A stretch of DNA of 64,000 bases from Silene conica (Eukaryota > Streptophyta > Magnoliopsida > Caryophyllales > Caryophyllaceae). The notes below the pieces were generated by a model, which had not been told where the DNA came from, did no database searches, and saw only the letters and a list, made by a program, of their open reading frames with translations. A program made the translations under genes and the position numbers. Numbering within the stretch: position 1 is the first letter of the stretch; the number at the start of each line of letters is the position of its first letter. Where the stretch lies: contig CM055319.2 of the NCBI GenBank assembly GCA_029255685.2, forward strand, positions 38,140,530 through 38,204,529. Direction: 5' to 3'. This document shows positions 22,090 to 34,111 of this stretch, piece after piece.

Positions 22090-24526
22090 TGATGATGTTG
22101 AAAATTAAACTACAATAAAATGAAGGAAATAAAACAACATCATTTTTAAAATTCATAATTTAAACTAAAAATTTAAACAAGTTAATTAGTTATTTACTTA
22201 ATGATCTCTTACCCAATTAAGTAAACAATCCCGAGACCCAAACCCATACTAATCCGGGCATGGTGTAGCCGATTCAACCTGTATCGGTATAATTTGGTGG
22301 ATTAACCATTTAATCGGTTCTACCTTAGAACTCTCGGTCGACGATTTTCTAAAAATTGTCTTTAGCCCGAACTTATTGCAACTACGGTTACGAATACTTT
22401 CGTTGAGATCAACCAAATTTCAAGGTGTAATCTTATTACCCCACTTACCCAACGTGACAATTTTAGTACCCCGGTGTAGCCGAGCCTACGTTCTTGTGAA
22501 GAAGGGATTCATGGGTCCGTACTTTTTGGTAAGGCTAAGTCTCAATATTTATATGTAAGAGATCTAGTCAAATTATTATCTATGGAGTTTTAAGTGAACT
22601 AAGTCGGTGAATTATCGATAAAATAAAAGACTAGGTCGACTAAATCGAAAAATGCATGAGACGATATATGACGATTTGGCTATGCATGCAAACATATAAA
22701 AAGCAAAAATAAAAGCATAAAATAAACCCTAGTATGGCCTTTCCTAGAAAAGAAATAATAAAGTACAAATTCGGAAACCAACTCCTTTGGTCCCTTGAAC
22801 TTCATGAGGCACGCACTTCGAGGTAAACGCCGTCTTTGTTGGAACTCCTTTCCAAATTGCACCGTCTTGAAGGAACTCCGGATTTTACAAAAAATTACAA
22901 CTTTTCTAGTCTACTTTATACATTATAAAATAGAAATAAATTACAATTGGGTGATACGAGATCACAAAATTACAACCCAATCGGTAACCCCTTACATTAC
23001 GGGAAATATCGATTAAAAACTAAGGCCATACTAAGCAAATTACATAATTCCAAAATTACGTAAATAAATCATGACATTCATAATAAAATATGCAATGCTT
23101 ATGAATATATGAACTACCATGCAAATCCTAAGCCAAATCGTCCTATTTAAATATCAATAATATAAATAGTTATCGTATACCTCGGTTTATGGAATTGCGT
23201 GTTTTAACGTTTAACAACACTATGCATAATATGAATCGGTATTCATCCTTAAGTTAATCATCCCAACTCATATAGGTTTCAAAATTTAGTCTTACTCAAA
23301 CTTTAAACATGACTTAACTTAACATATTTTAATATTGTTCGGTATTACTCGGTTTTACGGGAAAAATATTATAAAAATCCGAAAGTCATAAAAAATTTCG
23401 AAAATTTCAAAATTCAAATTTTGAAAATTCCAGAATGTTCTTAAAATTTCAGAACCTTAAAAATATTAGTATTTATACGGTTTTAACATTATTTCGAAAA
23501 TAATACGTAAAACGAGCATTTTAAGTCGGAAAATTCAATAATTAACTCCATAAATGCAAATAAAATACTAATTAAATTTTTACACTTTGCAAAACACCTT
23601 AAGAACATAAAATGGACAGAAAATTAAATGGAACACTGCCCAATGAGCCGAAATTTTAAATGCATAACTCTTTTTATTTAATTTTAAATGCAACTTTTAA
23701 CAATTTAAAATTAAATTAAAACTGAAACTTTTGGCATCCAAGAATATTTCCGTGATGAAAATATCATATATGACTATTATGGGTTAAATTTTTCGGCCAT
23801 TTTAACAACTATTGCAAATTTTAACGATTTTCGTCATATATCGTACGATTTTAACCTTTAAAATTATTTCTCAAGCATAAAATAAGATAAAATTCTCGAA
23901 AATTTTATACATGCTGGAAATAATATATATGACATCGTGTTAAATTTTTATGGCCAAATTCCAACTTAAACTATTAAAGTCGAAATAATGTCACTAATTA
24001 CCCGATTTTTACATTAAAAATCTATAATATTGCAATATTTGAGATAAATTTCTGGAAAATTCAACATATATTTTAAATATTGCATGTGACATACTCATAA
24101 ATTTTTATAGTCAAATTCGTAATATAACTATTTTAACCCATTTTTATTCATCTTATTGCATTTTAACCCTTAAAATTCATATCACATGTTATATAAGTGC
24201 ATAATTTACGAAAATTAATATTCATAACATAGGATACACATGTGATAACATACTGAAAAATCTCGGCCAAAAATTGATTTTAACTATTTTTCCCAAAATA
24301 AACAATTTTTAACCATTAAAACTTAATAAAACCGAGATTTAATATACCAATAACCAATATTCATGCAAAATATATTCCAAATATTCTAAAACATTTTAGA
24401 AAACAGTAGGTATTCATGCTTAAATAATTTCGGCCATATCTTATATCAAACGAAATTCCAAATTTTATTTTGTTATGTTAATAACTCCGTAAAAACGTAA
24501 ACGGAAAGCATGCAAACAACCTAGTT
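22090..24526 (-). other. Element B untranslated leader
   Basis: It is the diverged counterpart of A's leader (3997-6437), including the conserved block at about 22740-22880. It is AT-rich and non-coding. Confidence 0.75.
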
Positions 24527-24538
24527 GCTCCGATACCA
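24527..24538 (-). promoter_or_regulatory. Element B primer-binding site
   Basis: The element strand reads TGGTATCGGAGC, one base different from the tRNA-Met site in A, E, F, G and H. It lies 2 nt from the LTR. Confidence 0.88.
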
Positions 24539-24540
24539 AT

Positions 24541-24885
24541 TGTAGGGTTTTAGTTACTCATAAACTAATATTTAGTCATACTAATCAAAATACTTTAATT
24601 AACATTTTAATTAACTTATTTATGTGATCTTATGCATGCTTAATTTATGCGGAAATGGGAGAGATTTCGAGTTCTTACACTCGGTCCAAATGCTAGCAAG
24701 GATGATCCTCCAATGTTCAACAAGAACACCTCCTTTGTGATGCACCAAGACAACCCCTTAACCAACCGAGATCTTGAACAAGCTAACACAAAAATCGGTT
24801 TTCCTTAATATTATCTCTAATCTCTTAATTAGAAATACAATACTAATTTTAACAACTTATTATTATTAGTATTATTATTATTATC
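24541..24885 (-). repeat. Element B 5' LTR, truncated (345 bp of 1236)
   Basis: It matches 1139-1483 and then stops within an ATT microsatellite. The U3 and hairpin are lost. The junction at 24885/24886 is best explained by a deletion. Confidence 0.88.
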
Positions 24886-24975
24886 CCAAGGCTAATAAAG
24901 GTAAGGTACTTTAAAAAAAAACACGGAATATTACATTCTACCCTCGTTAAGAAAACTTTGTCCCCAAAGTTTAAC
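24886..24975 (-). mobile_element. Gypsy chromovirus-like pol end and LTR start, fragment
   Basis: On the minus strand 24975-24936 reads as a pol C-terminus ending ...FLNEGRM and stop, next to a purine tract. Then comes a TGTAATATTCCG LTR start (24935 downwards) cut off at 24886. A pol tail running into the LTR this way is typical of plant chromoviruses. The LTR start differs from that of element G, so it may be a different element. Confidence 0.55.
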
Positions 24976-27960
24976 ATATAAATAAATTAAAGAATACTCC
25001 ACGAAACACAATAAAATGCACACCCGAAGTAATCAGGATTACCAAGTATAAACAATTACCATACACCAAATAGTCCTGTCATAACAAATAGCCATATCAT
25101 AAGATCATTAAGATTTTACAATCCTATCCTCCTTAAAACATGGTTATGTCCTCGTAAACTCATTCTAAAATTTCCAGCTCATTACTCCGCCTTTCTCACT
25201 ACTCTATCACATAAAATCTTACTCCAAATAACCAATTATCGTATTCTCATCGTCGAACCTAAGACCAAAGACAAAGGGGTGAGTGAACTGGCGGAATAAA
25301 CCGCAATTCAATAATTCCATCTCAATATCAATTTCAAACTCAGAATATAACTCAATAGCCAAGGTCACACTAGACCGGAAACACGATATGGCACAACGGC
25401 CTAATAACTCATGACTCATAACTCAAAACCAGTTCCCAATAGTCATCTCAATTTCAATCTCATACTGTTAAATGTTCCCTTAAAGGAGCTGCTCAACACT
25501 TAGAGAATAACTCTAAGCTACTCACCCACGTGTCAAGGTCGAAGGATACAACAATTAAAACACAATGCTCAAATAACTAAAAACCCCAATCAATGTTTAT
25601 TTCGCAAATTCCAATCCTAATAAAAGACCTCAAGAGTCAAGTAACATCTAAAACTCCACAAAAATAAAATGGCATACAACACTCATCATGGTATTGTTTC
25701 GAACTCATCATTATTAAAATCTAAACAATCCAATATACGTCACTTTGTACATACTAAAGTATCGGCTAAACCCATGTCTAGTACTACCTGATCGCCTCAA
25801 ACAATGCATCGAGCCGCATAAACCTCTCCTTACATCTTAGAAGTCATAAACATACCACTCTTACCTCATCTCATCAATAATATAGAAGTAGCAAGGTAAA
25901 AAGATATTATGAATATCAATACAATTAGTAATCACAATTATTACAAATAACCATCACAAATAAACACTTCGAGCATCCAAGTCCATGAATACGAGTAAAT
26001 AGTATATAATCAAGCAACCCCGTACGGTTGTATGATAGTAGGTTCGGTAGACTCGTGTTACCCAGTAAAATAGAAGCGGAGTAGCTAACATCTATATACC
26101 CTTGAACTTGTAACACAAAGTTAACATATTTAAACCAGGTTAGGCGATCAGTAAGCTCGTAGTTCATAATTGACAAATTAAAAAAATTTCACGTTCACAA
26201 CCATATTATAGAAGCAAAATCATAATTTAGAACAGACATAGAGCGAAATTAATTAACGTAATAAACATGGAGCATTGATACATTTCACCAGATTTACACT
26301 AATCATACACTAACAAGACCGTTTAACATTCCTAGATATCAATAAGTTAAAATCACTTAGGCACATCTCATATTCATTCACATTACATCATTTATCATGA
26401 AATTGTCAATATATGTGACTTGCAAAATAAGGGTTTTATACACTGCGCAACAACTAAACATTCGGGCAAGTTTTCGTCAACATGTAGCTACAGAATTTGT
26501 CATGCTGCAAACGATCACTATGATTTTCAAAACATCAAGCATTATCATGGATAATCATCACTTTGAAAACATGTTGAAACTTTTGAAACATTGAAGTAAT
26601 AATTTGTGACAACTTATAAGTACGAGTCAAAAGACAATTTACAAGCTAGAGATCGCAATCAGGCTACACAGACACATTGACTTTTCTTTACTAAAACATT
26701 GTTCTTATAGTTCATGAATTATGAAAGTTTTATCGATAATAAATAAATAATAAATAAACGAATTCTCAAGACTAGTACTTCCATAAATTACATGTCAATT
26801 AATTAATAATTCAATATATTGTGAGCAGATTTGGGATATAGCAATATGCAATTCATATTATGGCATAACAATAAACATGGAGAATTTATAGGGACTGTTG
26901 TCGCAGGGAACTAGACAAAGATGTACCATTTATATACGGAAAACATCAACAAGAATCACATTGTTCAACATAATCATTGCTACGTATAACAATTAGATTG
27001 CTATATCATGCCAAAAGCTTACCAGTTAAATTTCATTCTACTACTTGGCAAGACTCTTCTTTGGTAAACACAATTTTAACAACACATTCGAATACCACAT
27101 AATTATTCTGAGGTCATATCCCTAGAAAATAAGAGCGTCTGTATAGAAGAACTATCTTATATGAACTTGATGAAATGTGCAAGGTTACATTATCATATGG
27201 TAAGGTTCATATTCATTTTATACTCCTATTATTCATGTTACTAATGCCATAACAAGATATCACGTGGTCATATCGCAGATTCACCTTTGATTAAACTTTT
27301 ATATGAAACTTACCTTATGATAATGTGAGCGAATATTGGGCAACTCACTTGGTCTGGACAGGAACTTTACACAATTCAACAGAAAATTGGGCAACTTGCA
27401 AAAATCAAAAATTAAGTAACGACTTGTTAAGATTTTACATGGTTTATCATTCGGAAAACGTGAGCGAATATTCTAAACAGGAGAGTTTGAATTATGCATA
27501 AACAATAAACACGTTTTAAATGATTTATTTTTATTTTTTTTAAAAAAAAAAAGCATGAAAACAGAACGGTGCAAGACAATTTGACCACTGTTGGCTAACA
27601 TATTTATTTCTCTCAAAATATAACTCCTCTTAACATGAACCAAAAGCATTGAAAAGTTAACTCAGAAGATTATCATACATAAAATTTTCATACCCATATA
27701 TGGCACACGTGTAAAATGGCAGCCCGTACAAACAAGGTAACATTCTGGGAACTTATTAAAATTTTGGTTCCTTTACAATTTCACATTACCACGTCGAAAC
27801 TCAACTATTCTCATTCCAAATCACGTGGACATATCATTTGAAACATAGACATCATTTGTACCATTTTAACATTCATTCCTCATTTCAACTGTAGTTGTCA
27901 TCTAAAACACGGTAAAGATTTTGAAACTGAAAATACAACCAACCAAATAACTCAATACTT

Positions 27961-28035
<75 letters not shown>

Positions 28036-28594
28036 AATGTAACACATAACTACATGTCATTCTTGGCTTGGGACAACACATTCCGCATGTCACTAGACAG
28101 GTATTACTAATTTATATAAGTCTGATCATCCGTGTTCAAATACCAACTATATATTACATAGATACGATAGTCATTTAAATACCAGATAATCGTATGAACA
28201 CTTCAAAATACCAAAATCATACGATCACATCACTCTAACCATGGCTCAACAAATACACCTCCAAACTCTGATAATTTCAATTCAATCATCCATATCAATC
28301 CACATTTCATATCGCACATATCCTTAATCAAAACTCACATATTTCTTACCTTATTATTCTCCTGCAAGAACGTTAGCACAATATAACCAGGTCACTAAGT
28401 AATCTACCCCACTCTTCATTTACTCTCGTTGGGTTCCCGAGACATAACCGAAAGGGCCCATGGTTTGGTATGAGGGGGCCCCTAACTCATCCCGTTCCTT
28501 TTTGGGGCTCCTATCAGTTTCATCTCGGGGTTAATTTTATAAGACTCCTCCTACGTTCGTTATTATTCACTTGGTTTAGGCCTGAGGATCGTTC
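24976..28594. other. Decayed, non-coding AT-rich repeat sequence
   Basis: It lies between the pol-tail fragment and the primer site of G, in the position of an internal region on the minus strand. No gag, RT or integrase can be recognised; the short ORFs (for example 25219-25419, 25925-26176) are not convincing. It may be a large non-coding retrotransposon derivative or a very old element. It contains a (AT)n microsatellite and a GC-richer patch at 28430-28530 just before the primer site. Confidence 0.5.
27965..28033. repeat. (AT)n microsatellite
   Basis: About 69 bp of uninterrupted AT dinucleotides. Confidence 0.97.
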
Positions 28595-28606
28595 GCTCTG
28601 ATACCA
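28595..28606 (-). promoter_or_regulatory. Element G primer-binding site
   Basis: The element strand reads TGGTATCAGAGC, 3 nt from the LTR end at 28610. Confidence 0.85.
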
Positions 28607-28609
28607 CTT

Positions 28610-30601
28610 TGTAACACCCCCATTTATTTAAGAGCCTTTAGCAAGACATTCTCAAATAAATAGGATTGTTACCATCTCGGAATGACCGAGGTAGTGAATA
28701 ACAAAGTAAAACTCCCAATAATACATTATATAAAATTTATAGTATTTAAACTTTGATGTTACAGAAACTACATGTAAGAAAAAAAGTACAACTGATGACT
28801 ACTCTATATGTGATGTAAATCTAAGTCGGTCTCAAGTTCGCATCTCACATTCCCGTCCCAGCTCCTAGCTAATCTGTCCCTTCCTGTAGAATCTCCTCCC
28901 CATTCCGGATCATCGTAGGTGTCACACGAATAGACAGGGTCAACCACAAGGTTGAGTAGGAAAAAAAAACATCAATAAGACTGAAACATTAGTAGAGAGA
29001 GAGCATCTTCCTCCACTCCGAAACACAAGACCCAGTAACTCCACTCCATATCACAAGACCCATTATCTCCGCACCAAATCACAAGGCTCATATATCTCCG
29101 CACCATATCACAAGACCCAATTATCTCCGCACCATATCACAAGACCCAATTATCTCCGCACCATATCACAAGACCCAATTATCTTCGCACCATAGGATTA
29201 TACAGTCAATAAATAACATCACAACATTATTCAGTCAATAAGGTGTATATAATTCACAACAGTTAATAATCATGTTTCACATCATACACGAGTGCACAGT
29301 TATTCCCCTACCTTAAACTGAAGAAGGCAAAGTCAACCGTAAAGCTGCTAGAAATGCTCCACGCGAAAACAGTTACCTAGATGTATACGTAACGAATTAA
29401 TAAACTTCCCGAACCCCCATAAGTCAACTTACACTTACTATAAATAGTAAGCTTCTATAAGTGGAAAGTTTCCCAGTATGGAAACTTTTCCGAAATAACT
29501 ACTTCCGACTCATAACACCCTTAACCAAAACACTAAATAAAACACTAATTACTAACGCACACTAATTAACAATAATAATAATAAAATAATAATAATAATA
29601 ATAATAATATTCATAAAATTCATAATAAAATAATATTAATATAATAATATGATAATAAAGTAATATTGGTATAATCGTAGCAATACTACGATTACACTGA
29701 ATTAGCAAAAACCGACCAAGACCCGCGGCAACCAGGTCCCCAACACCACGAATCACCACCATCCCTGTCGGCAACAACCGCGCCTGACACCCATGCCAGC
29801 CTGCCTCATCAACGTCACCCAGCAATCCCCCCGACATCCGCCGGCGCCTGAAACAAGGACTATGTCGTCTCCCTTCACCACCTATAAAACCGACAAGAAC
29901 CACCATCCTCACTACACCTGACCTCCGACAACAACGACCACTAGCGACGGCTAACCACTACCCCTGCATTCGCCCTCACCCTAACCTCCTCATGGTGACT
30001 CGACGACCCTACTATGACGGCGCTGGACTCACGACCGTTAAAAAGAAGGAAAAAAAACGAAACGCGAAGCTCACCTTAACCTTGTCTGAAAAAGATCGGA
30101 AATGTCCTTGAAACCGCCTTGACTACCACCATGACTCCCTCTCTCTTTCGTTCTCACGCAGCCCTCATAGAAACCGTGAATGAGAGTGTAGTTTCTTCTT
30201 TTTTTTTTATTAGGGTTTAGGGTTGATACTTGGTAGTCACGGTTATCACTGTTATAACATCAATAACGTAAGGAACTCACAAAAGTAGGGTTTGTAGGAT
30301 AAAATGAAATTAGGGTTTGGGTAGTAAAATGGGTCGGTGATCCGTATGGATATAGTAGGTTTGTAAAAAGTATATGGCCCACGTAACATGTCATACGATA
30401 TATCAACCATCCCGACTCAAGATTTAATATAACACATATTCTTATAATAAGCTTATTCGATATATATACACGATAACGATTAATTCACTACGATTAAACC
30501 CCGAGTTAACTTATTAATAAGTATAAAAAAAAAAACGTTTAAATACTATCTTTACGGTAATTATAAAAGTACTCACATAACAAAATATTCGAGGTATTAC
30601 A
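28610..30601 (-). repeat. Element G LTR (1992 bp), chromovirus type
   Basis: Plus-strand ends are TGTAACACCCCC and GGTATTACA, so the LTR starts TGTAATACC and ends GGTGTTACA, the form seen in Tekay/Del-like Gypsy elements. A primer site follows on the minus strand, so this is a 5' LTR. It holds a 29-bp tandem array, an ATA-rich stretch and a GC-rich segment (29700-30010). The short ORF at 29562-29912 spans microsatellite and is not a gene. The partner LTR is not found. The right end abuts F's LTR directly, which shows insertion into F. Confidence 0.8.
29025..29190. repeat. 29-bp tandem repeat, about six copies
   Basis: The unit is CAAGACCCAATTATCTCCGC plus ACCATATCA. Units start at 29025, 29054, 29082, 29111, 29140 and 29169. 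The last three are nearly identical, the outer ones diverged. Confidence 0.93.
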
Positions 30602-31260
30602 AACCTGACATAAGGAGAGTCCACCTCCTTATGTAGCTCTTGGCCGAAATTTCGAATAGCGTAGGAGTGGGCTTTCCACTCTTACCTTATTCTAATTCGT
30701 GATTCGACCCATTTAGCTAAAATTTATTCGCGGGTTTTATTTATAAATCGTATACATGTTATCAGATATTAATGCAGTCGATGTATTAATAATGGTCTGA
30801 TAAAATTACGATATTGTATAATTACCCAAATTAATATAACTGTTTATATTAATACGCGAAATTAATATTTAATCAAATATAACCGTTTATATTTAATTTT
30901 ACGAATTAATCATGTAATCCGTATTAGCTAAAATTATTTAATCCGTATTAAATAATAATCTCAACATCTTATTGACTAATTTAATAGTCAATACCTCTGA
31001 CTAACTGTTTAGTCATATCCGGCATAAATGTGATTGTATTTTCATACCTTCACATCTCTCAAACGTGTCCTATAGGCGTGACGTATAGGGACCAGTTGAT
31101 CACCGCCATCCGTATGACAATAACGTCAAACTTATCTAGCAAGCCAACCGTTATTGATAAACGTGGATCAACTGGTAATAATACAGAAGTATGCCCTTGT
31201 GATCCTTAAAGAGATTTAATAAGTCATTGTACTTAATTGTCAAGGACACCAGCCCCAACA
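30602..31260 (-). repeat. Element F 3' LTR, truncated by G
   Basis: It corresponds to 37955-38613 of the full LTR. The first 338 bp (plus-strand orientation) are missing, and the break coincides exactly with the end of the G LTR at 30601. It contains the U3 hairpin. Confidence 0.9.
31091..31176 (-). other. U3 nested hairpin, element F 3' LTR
   Basis: The outer arms ACCAGTTGATC (31091-31101) and GATCAACTGGT (31166-31176) pair perfectly over 11 bp. The inner arms CAATAACG (31118-31125) and CGTTATTG (31149-31156) pair perfectly over 8 bp. The arm sequences differ from A and E but pairing is kept. Confidence 0.85.
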
Positions 31261-31359
31261 ATCTCCCACTTGTCCGTACAAGGGTATGTGCAATGACGTT
31301 ATCACACTACATGTGGAGGACACAAGGCTCCAACAAACTCCCACTTGTCCGTACAAGTG
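31261..31359 (-). promoter_or_regulatory. Element F duplicated polypurine tract with hairpins
   Basis: Two copies 74 bp apart of a CACTTGT/ACAAGTG-type hairpin with an AGTGGGAG purine tract: the functional one at 31261-31282 next to the LTR, and an inner one with arms 31342-31348 and 31353-31359. The inner copy is followed on the element strand by a degenerate copy of the LTR's first 20 bp. The inner stem is longer (7 bp) than the one at the LTR (5 bp). Confidence 0.75.
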
Positions 31360-32251
31360 TAGGTGCGATAACCGATTCTCATATCCTTTTAAAATTTCTC
31401 CCACTCAATGTAAGACAATTTGCAAATCCGCATTCGCAAAGGTCGTATCTCACAAGCGATCTGTATCAAGAGTGGTTTCCCCGACTAGAGAGTAACTTAA
31501 CTGATAAAACGAATCTGTATTCGATCATGGCCATGCATTTCAGTTACTACTCCTCGAGTGGCCCTGAGAAATGATAAAATCCTGATAAGGGTTTGGATAT
31601 TTCCCTCAACTCGAATCCTGCCGATATCGCGCAGCATGAAATAACCCAGAAAAAATCCTCTTGGCCCCTTTACGATGACCGTGGGAAAGAAACCAAAGTT
31701 ACCCAAAATCTGCCTTAATCTCAAGAGACAGTTGAAAGTCAAAAGACTCGACTCTAAGGAACACTATGGAGGTCCTATCCACGACCTGGCACCCAATGTT
31801 ATAAAACATTTAGGACTCCATAACGTTGTCACGGGGTGTCCTACGAGATATCCGTATAACTCGCCTTTGTGATTGGTCAGTCATCCGCGTGACTTATGGC
31901 TCGTTGAACCCACCATCAACCAACGTCACAAAATGATTACCTGAGTTATCAGCTCAAGTGGGTAATCAAGGACTAAAACGATGTAATGTTATTCAGTTCA
32001 CTTTGTGGTGTTCAAAATTGGCGTATAATTCCACATGAAAAACAAAACATTATATATCATAACGATGAGGTTGAATAGAGTACACGAGAAAATGAATTGT
32101 TACATGAATTCATAAAAGAGTACTACAACTTAGGAACACATCTAATTCCCATGGAATGAATGTGCCCTTCATGCTTATCACGTGGTAATGCTTTAGTGAG
32201 AGGATCAGCTATGTTGTCATCCGTAGCGATCTTATCAATGAATATCTTCTT
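31360..32251 (-). other. Element F 3' non-coding module and RNase H tail remnant
   Basis: Just after the ORF stop at 32252, minus-strand bases 32251 to about 32120 still encode, in the same frame, a recognisable Copia pol tail (contains NIADPLTKAL). Below 32120 the sequence is non-coding and shares blocks with the 3' modules of A and E, including the palindrome CATGGCCATG (31526-31535) and an AGTGGGAG box (31405-31398). Confidence 0.8.
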
Positions 32252-34111
32252 TTACGCGGACTCAGTTGTAGAATCTGCTATAACACTTTGTTTAGAACTT
32301 TTCCAACTGACAGCAACGCCATTAAGAGTAAAAACGAATCCAGATTGAGATTTCGAGTCATCTCGATCCGTTTGGAAGCTAGCATCTGTGTAACCCGTGG
32401 CACAGAGCGTTGAGTCGCCTCCATAAGTCAATCCCCAATCTTTAGTCCTCCGTAGGTACTTAAGAATGTTTTTCACGACCATCCAGTGTTGTTCACCTGG
32501 ATGAGCTTGGAATCGACTGGTCATACTCAATGCATATGCAACGTCTGGACGTGTGCATATCATGGCATACATGATCGATCCTATAGCCGAAGCATAAGGA
32601 ATCCGACTCATGCGCTCTTTCTCTTCCAATGTCTTAGCTTCTTGAGACTTGCTCAAGTGAAGCCCAGTAGTCATAGGAAGGAACCCTTTCTTGGAGTTCG
32701 TCATGCTGAATCTCTCTAGAATCTTATCTATGTAAGACTCCTGACTGAGAGACAACATCCGTCGTGATCTATCCCTGTAGATACGGATGCCCAAAATTCT
32801 TTGTGCCTCTCCAAGATCTTTCATCTGGAAATGGTTTTTCAACCATGCTTTAACCGAAGATAAGAGAGGTATGTCATTCCCAATCAAGAGTATGTCGTCG
32901 ACATACAGTACTAGGAATACAATCTTGCTCCCACTCGACTTGATATAGAGACATGGTTCCTCGACTGATCGAACGAATCCATTCTCTTTTATCACTTGGT
33001 CGAAGCGATGATTCCAACTCCGCGATGCTTGCTTAAGTCCATAGATGGAACGCTTAAGCTTGCAAACCTTCTTAGGATGTTCTGGATCAATAAAACCCTC
33101 GGGTTGTACCATGTACAACTCTTCCTCCAAATAACCGTTTAAGAAGGCGGTTTTAACGTCCATTTGCCATATTTCATTGTCATGAAATGCGGCTATCGCT
33201 AAGATAATCCGAATGGAACGTAGCATGACTACGGGTGCAAAGATGTCATCGTAGTGCAAGCCTGGCACTTGGGTGAAACCTTTAGCAACTAGTCTTGCCT
33301 TATGGATATCTTGTTTACCTTCCACGGCATGCTTTATTTTGTAAAGCCATTTGCAATGAAGGGGACGTACCTTTGCAGGTAGGTCCACAAGATCCCACAC
33401 GTTGTTCTCATACATGGAGTCCATCTCGGATTGCATGGCTTCTAGCCATAGCTTTGAGTCAGAACTAGTCATGGCACCTTTATAGGTTGTGGGTTCATTA
33501 CCCTCTAGGAGTAAGACGTCATCTGTATCATGTTCCTCGACCATACCAATGTATCTGTCCGGAGGAATAGAGACTCTTCCCGACCTCCTAGGTTCCTCAG
33601 GAATATCTACCGCAGCCTCGGTTGAAGGAACCGTTTCCTCCAATGGTTGCTCGGCAGTTAGTTCTTGAACCTCCGATAACTCGAAGGTTCTATTACTCGA
33701 CTTGTTCTCGAGAAATTGTTTCTCTAAGAACGTCGCATTAGCCGCGACAAAAACACGTTCGCTTGGCGAGTGGAAGTAATGACCAAAAGTTCCCTTTGGA
33801 TAACCTATAAAGTATGTCTTGACCGATCGCGGGCCGAGCTTATCCTCGTGTCTCCACTTGACATAAGCCTCACAGCCCCAAACCCGAATAAAGGACAAGT
33901 TAGGGACCGTTCCCTTCCATAATTCGTATGGAGTCTTGTCAACAGCTTTAGACGGACTTCGGTTAAGTATTAGAGCGGCCGACAAAAGAGCATAGCCCCA
34001 CAATGAATCAGGTACAACGGTGTGACTCATCATGGATCGAACCATATCAAGTAAAGTTCGATTTCTCTGTTCGGACACACCATTTAATTGTGGTGTTCCA
34101 GGTGGAGTCAA
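32252..34111 (-). pseudogene. pol: Element F Pol, C-terminal part: integrase end, RT and partial RNase H
   Basis: It is in the same frame as the upstream ORF and separated from it only by a TAG. It begins with the end of the integrase core, including the catalytic Glu (GVSEQRN, residue 14), 35 residues after the second Asp in the other ORF. The Copia RT (RVT_2) spans about 220-460 with YVDD at 403-406. RNase H starts near 570 (TDAS) and breaks off after ADSTTESA at a TAA: about 60-70 residues usual for the family are missing before the NIADPLTKAL tail, so an internal deletion removed the rest of the nuclease. The RT active site looks sound. The apparent start is a TTG after the stop, not a true initiator. 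Confidence 0.9.

Larger units (their letters stand above)
1139..24885 (-). mobile_element. Element B: gag-only Copia-type LTR retrotransposon, interrupted by A and truncated at its 5' LTR
   Basis: Reading on the minus strand, B has a partial 5' LTR (24885-24541), a primer site (24538-24527), a leader of about 2.4 kb, an intact 302-residue gag (22089-21181), a long non-coding 3' region, a polypurine tract and a full 3' LTR (2374-1139). Element A plus its duplicated GTACC (2746-19077) splits the 3' non-coding region. Removing it restores B, as shown by the matching segment in A itself near 17455-17480. No protease, integrase or RT is present. Over the 345 bp available, the two LTRs differ at one site that I noticed (near 1264 versus 24667), so B was also recent. 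The outer target duplication cannot be tested because the 5' LTR is cut. Confidence 0.9.

Noticed and set aside
27965..28033. (AT)n run as an origin or boundary element
   Set aside because: A plain dinucleotide microsatellite in AT-rich decayed repeat DNA; nothing else supports a function.
29562..29912. 116-aa ORF in the G LTR
   Set aside because: Its C-terminal third is translated ATA/ATT microsatellite and it lies inside an LTR; there is no recognised domain.
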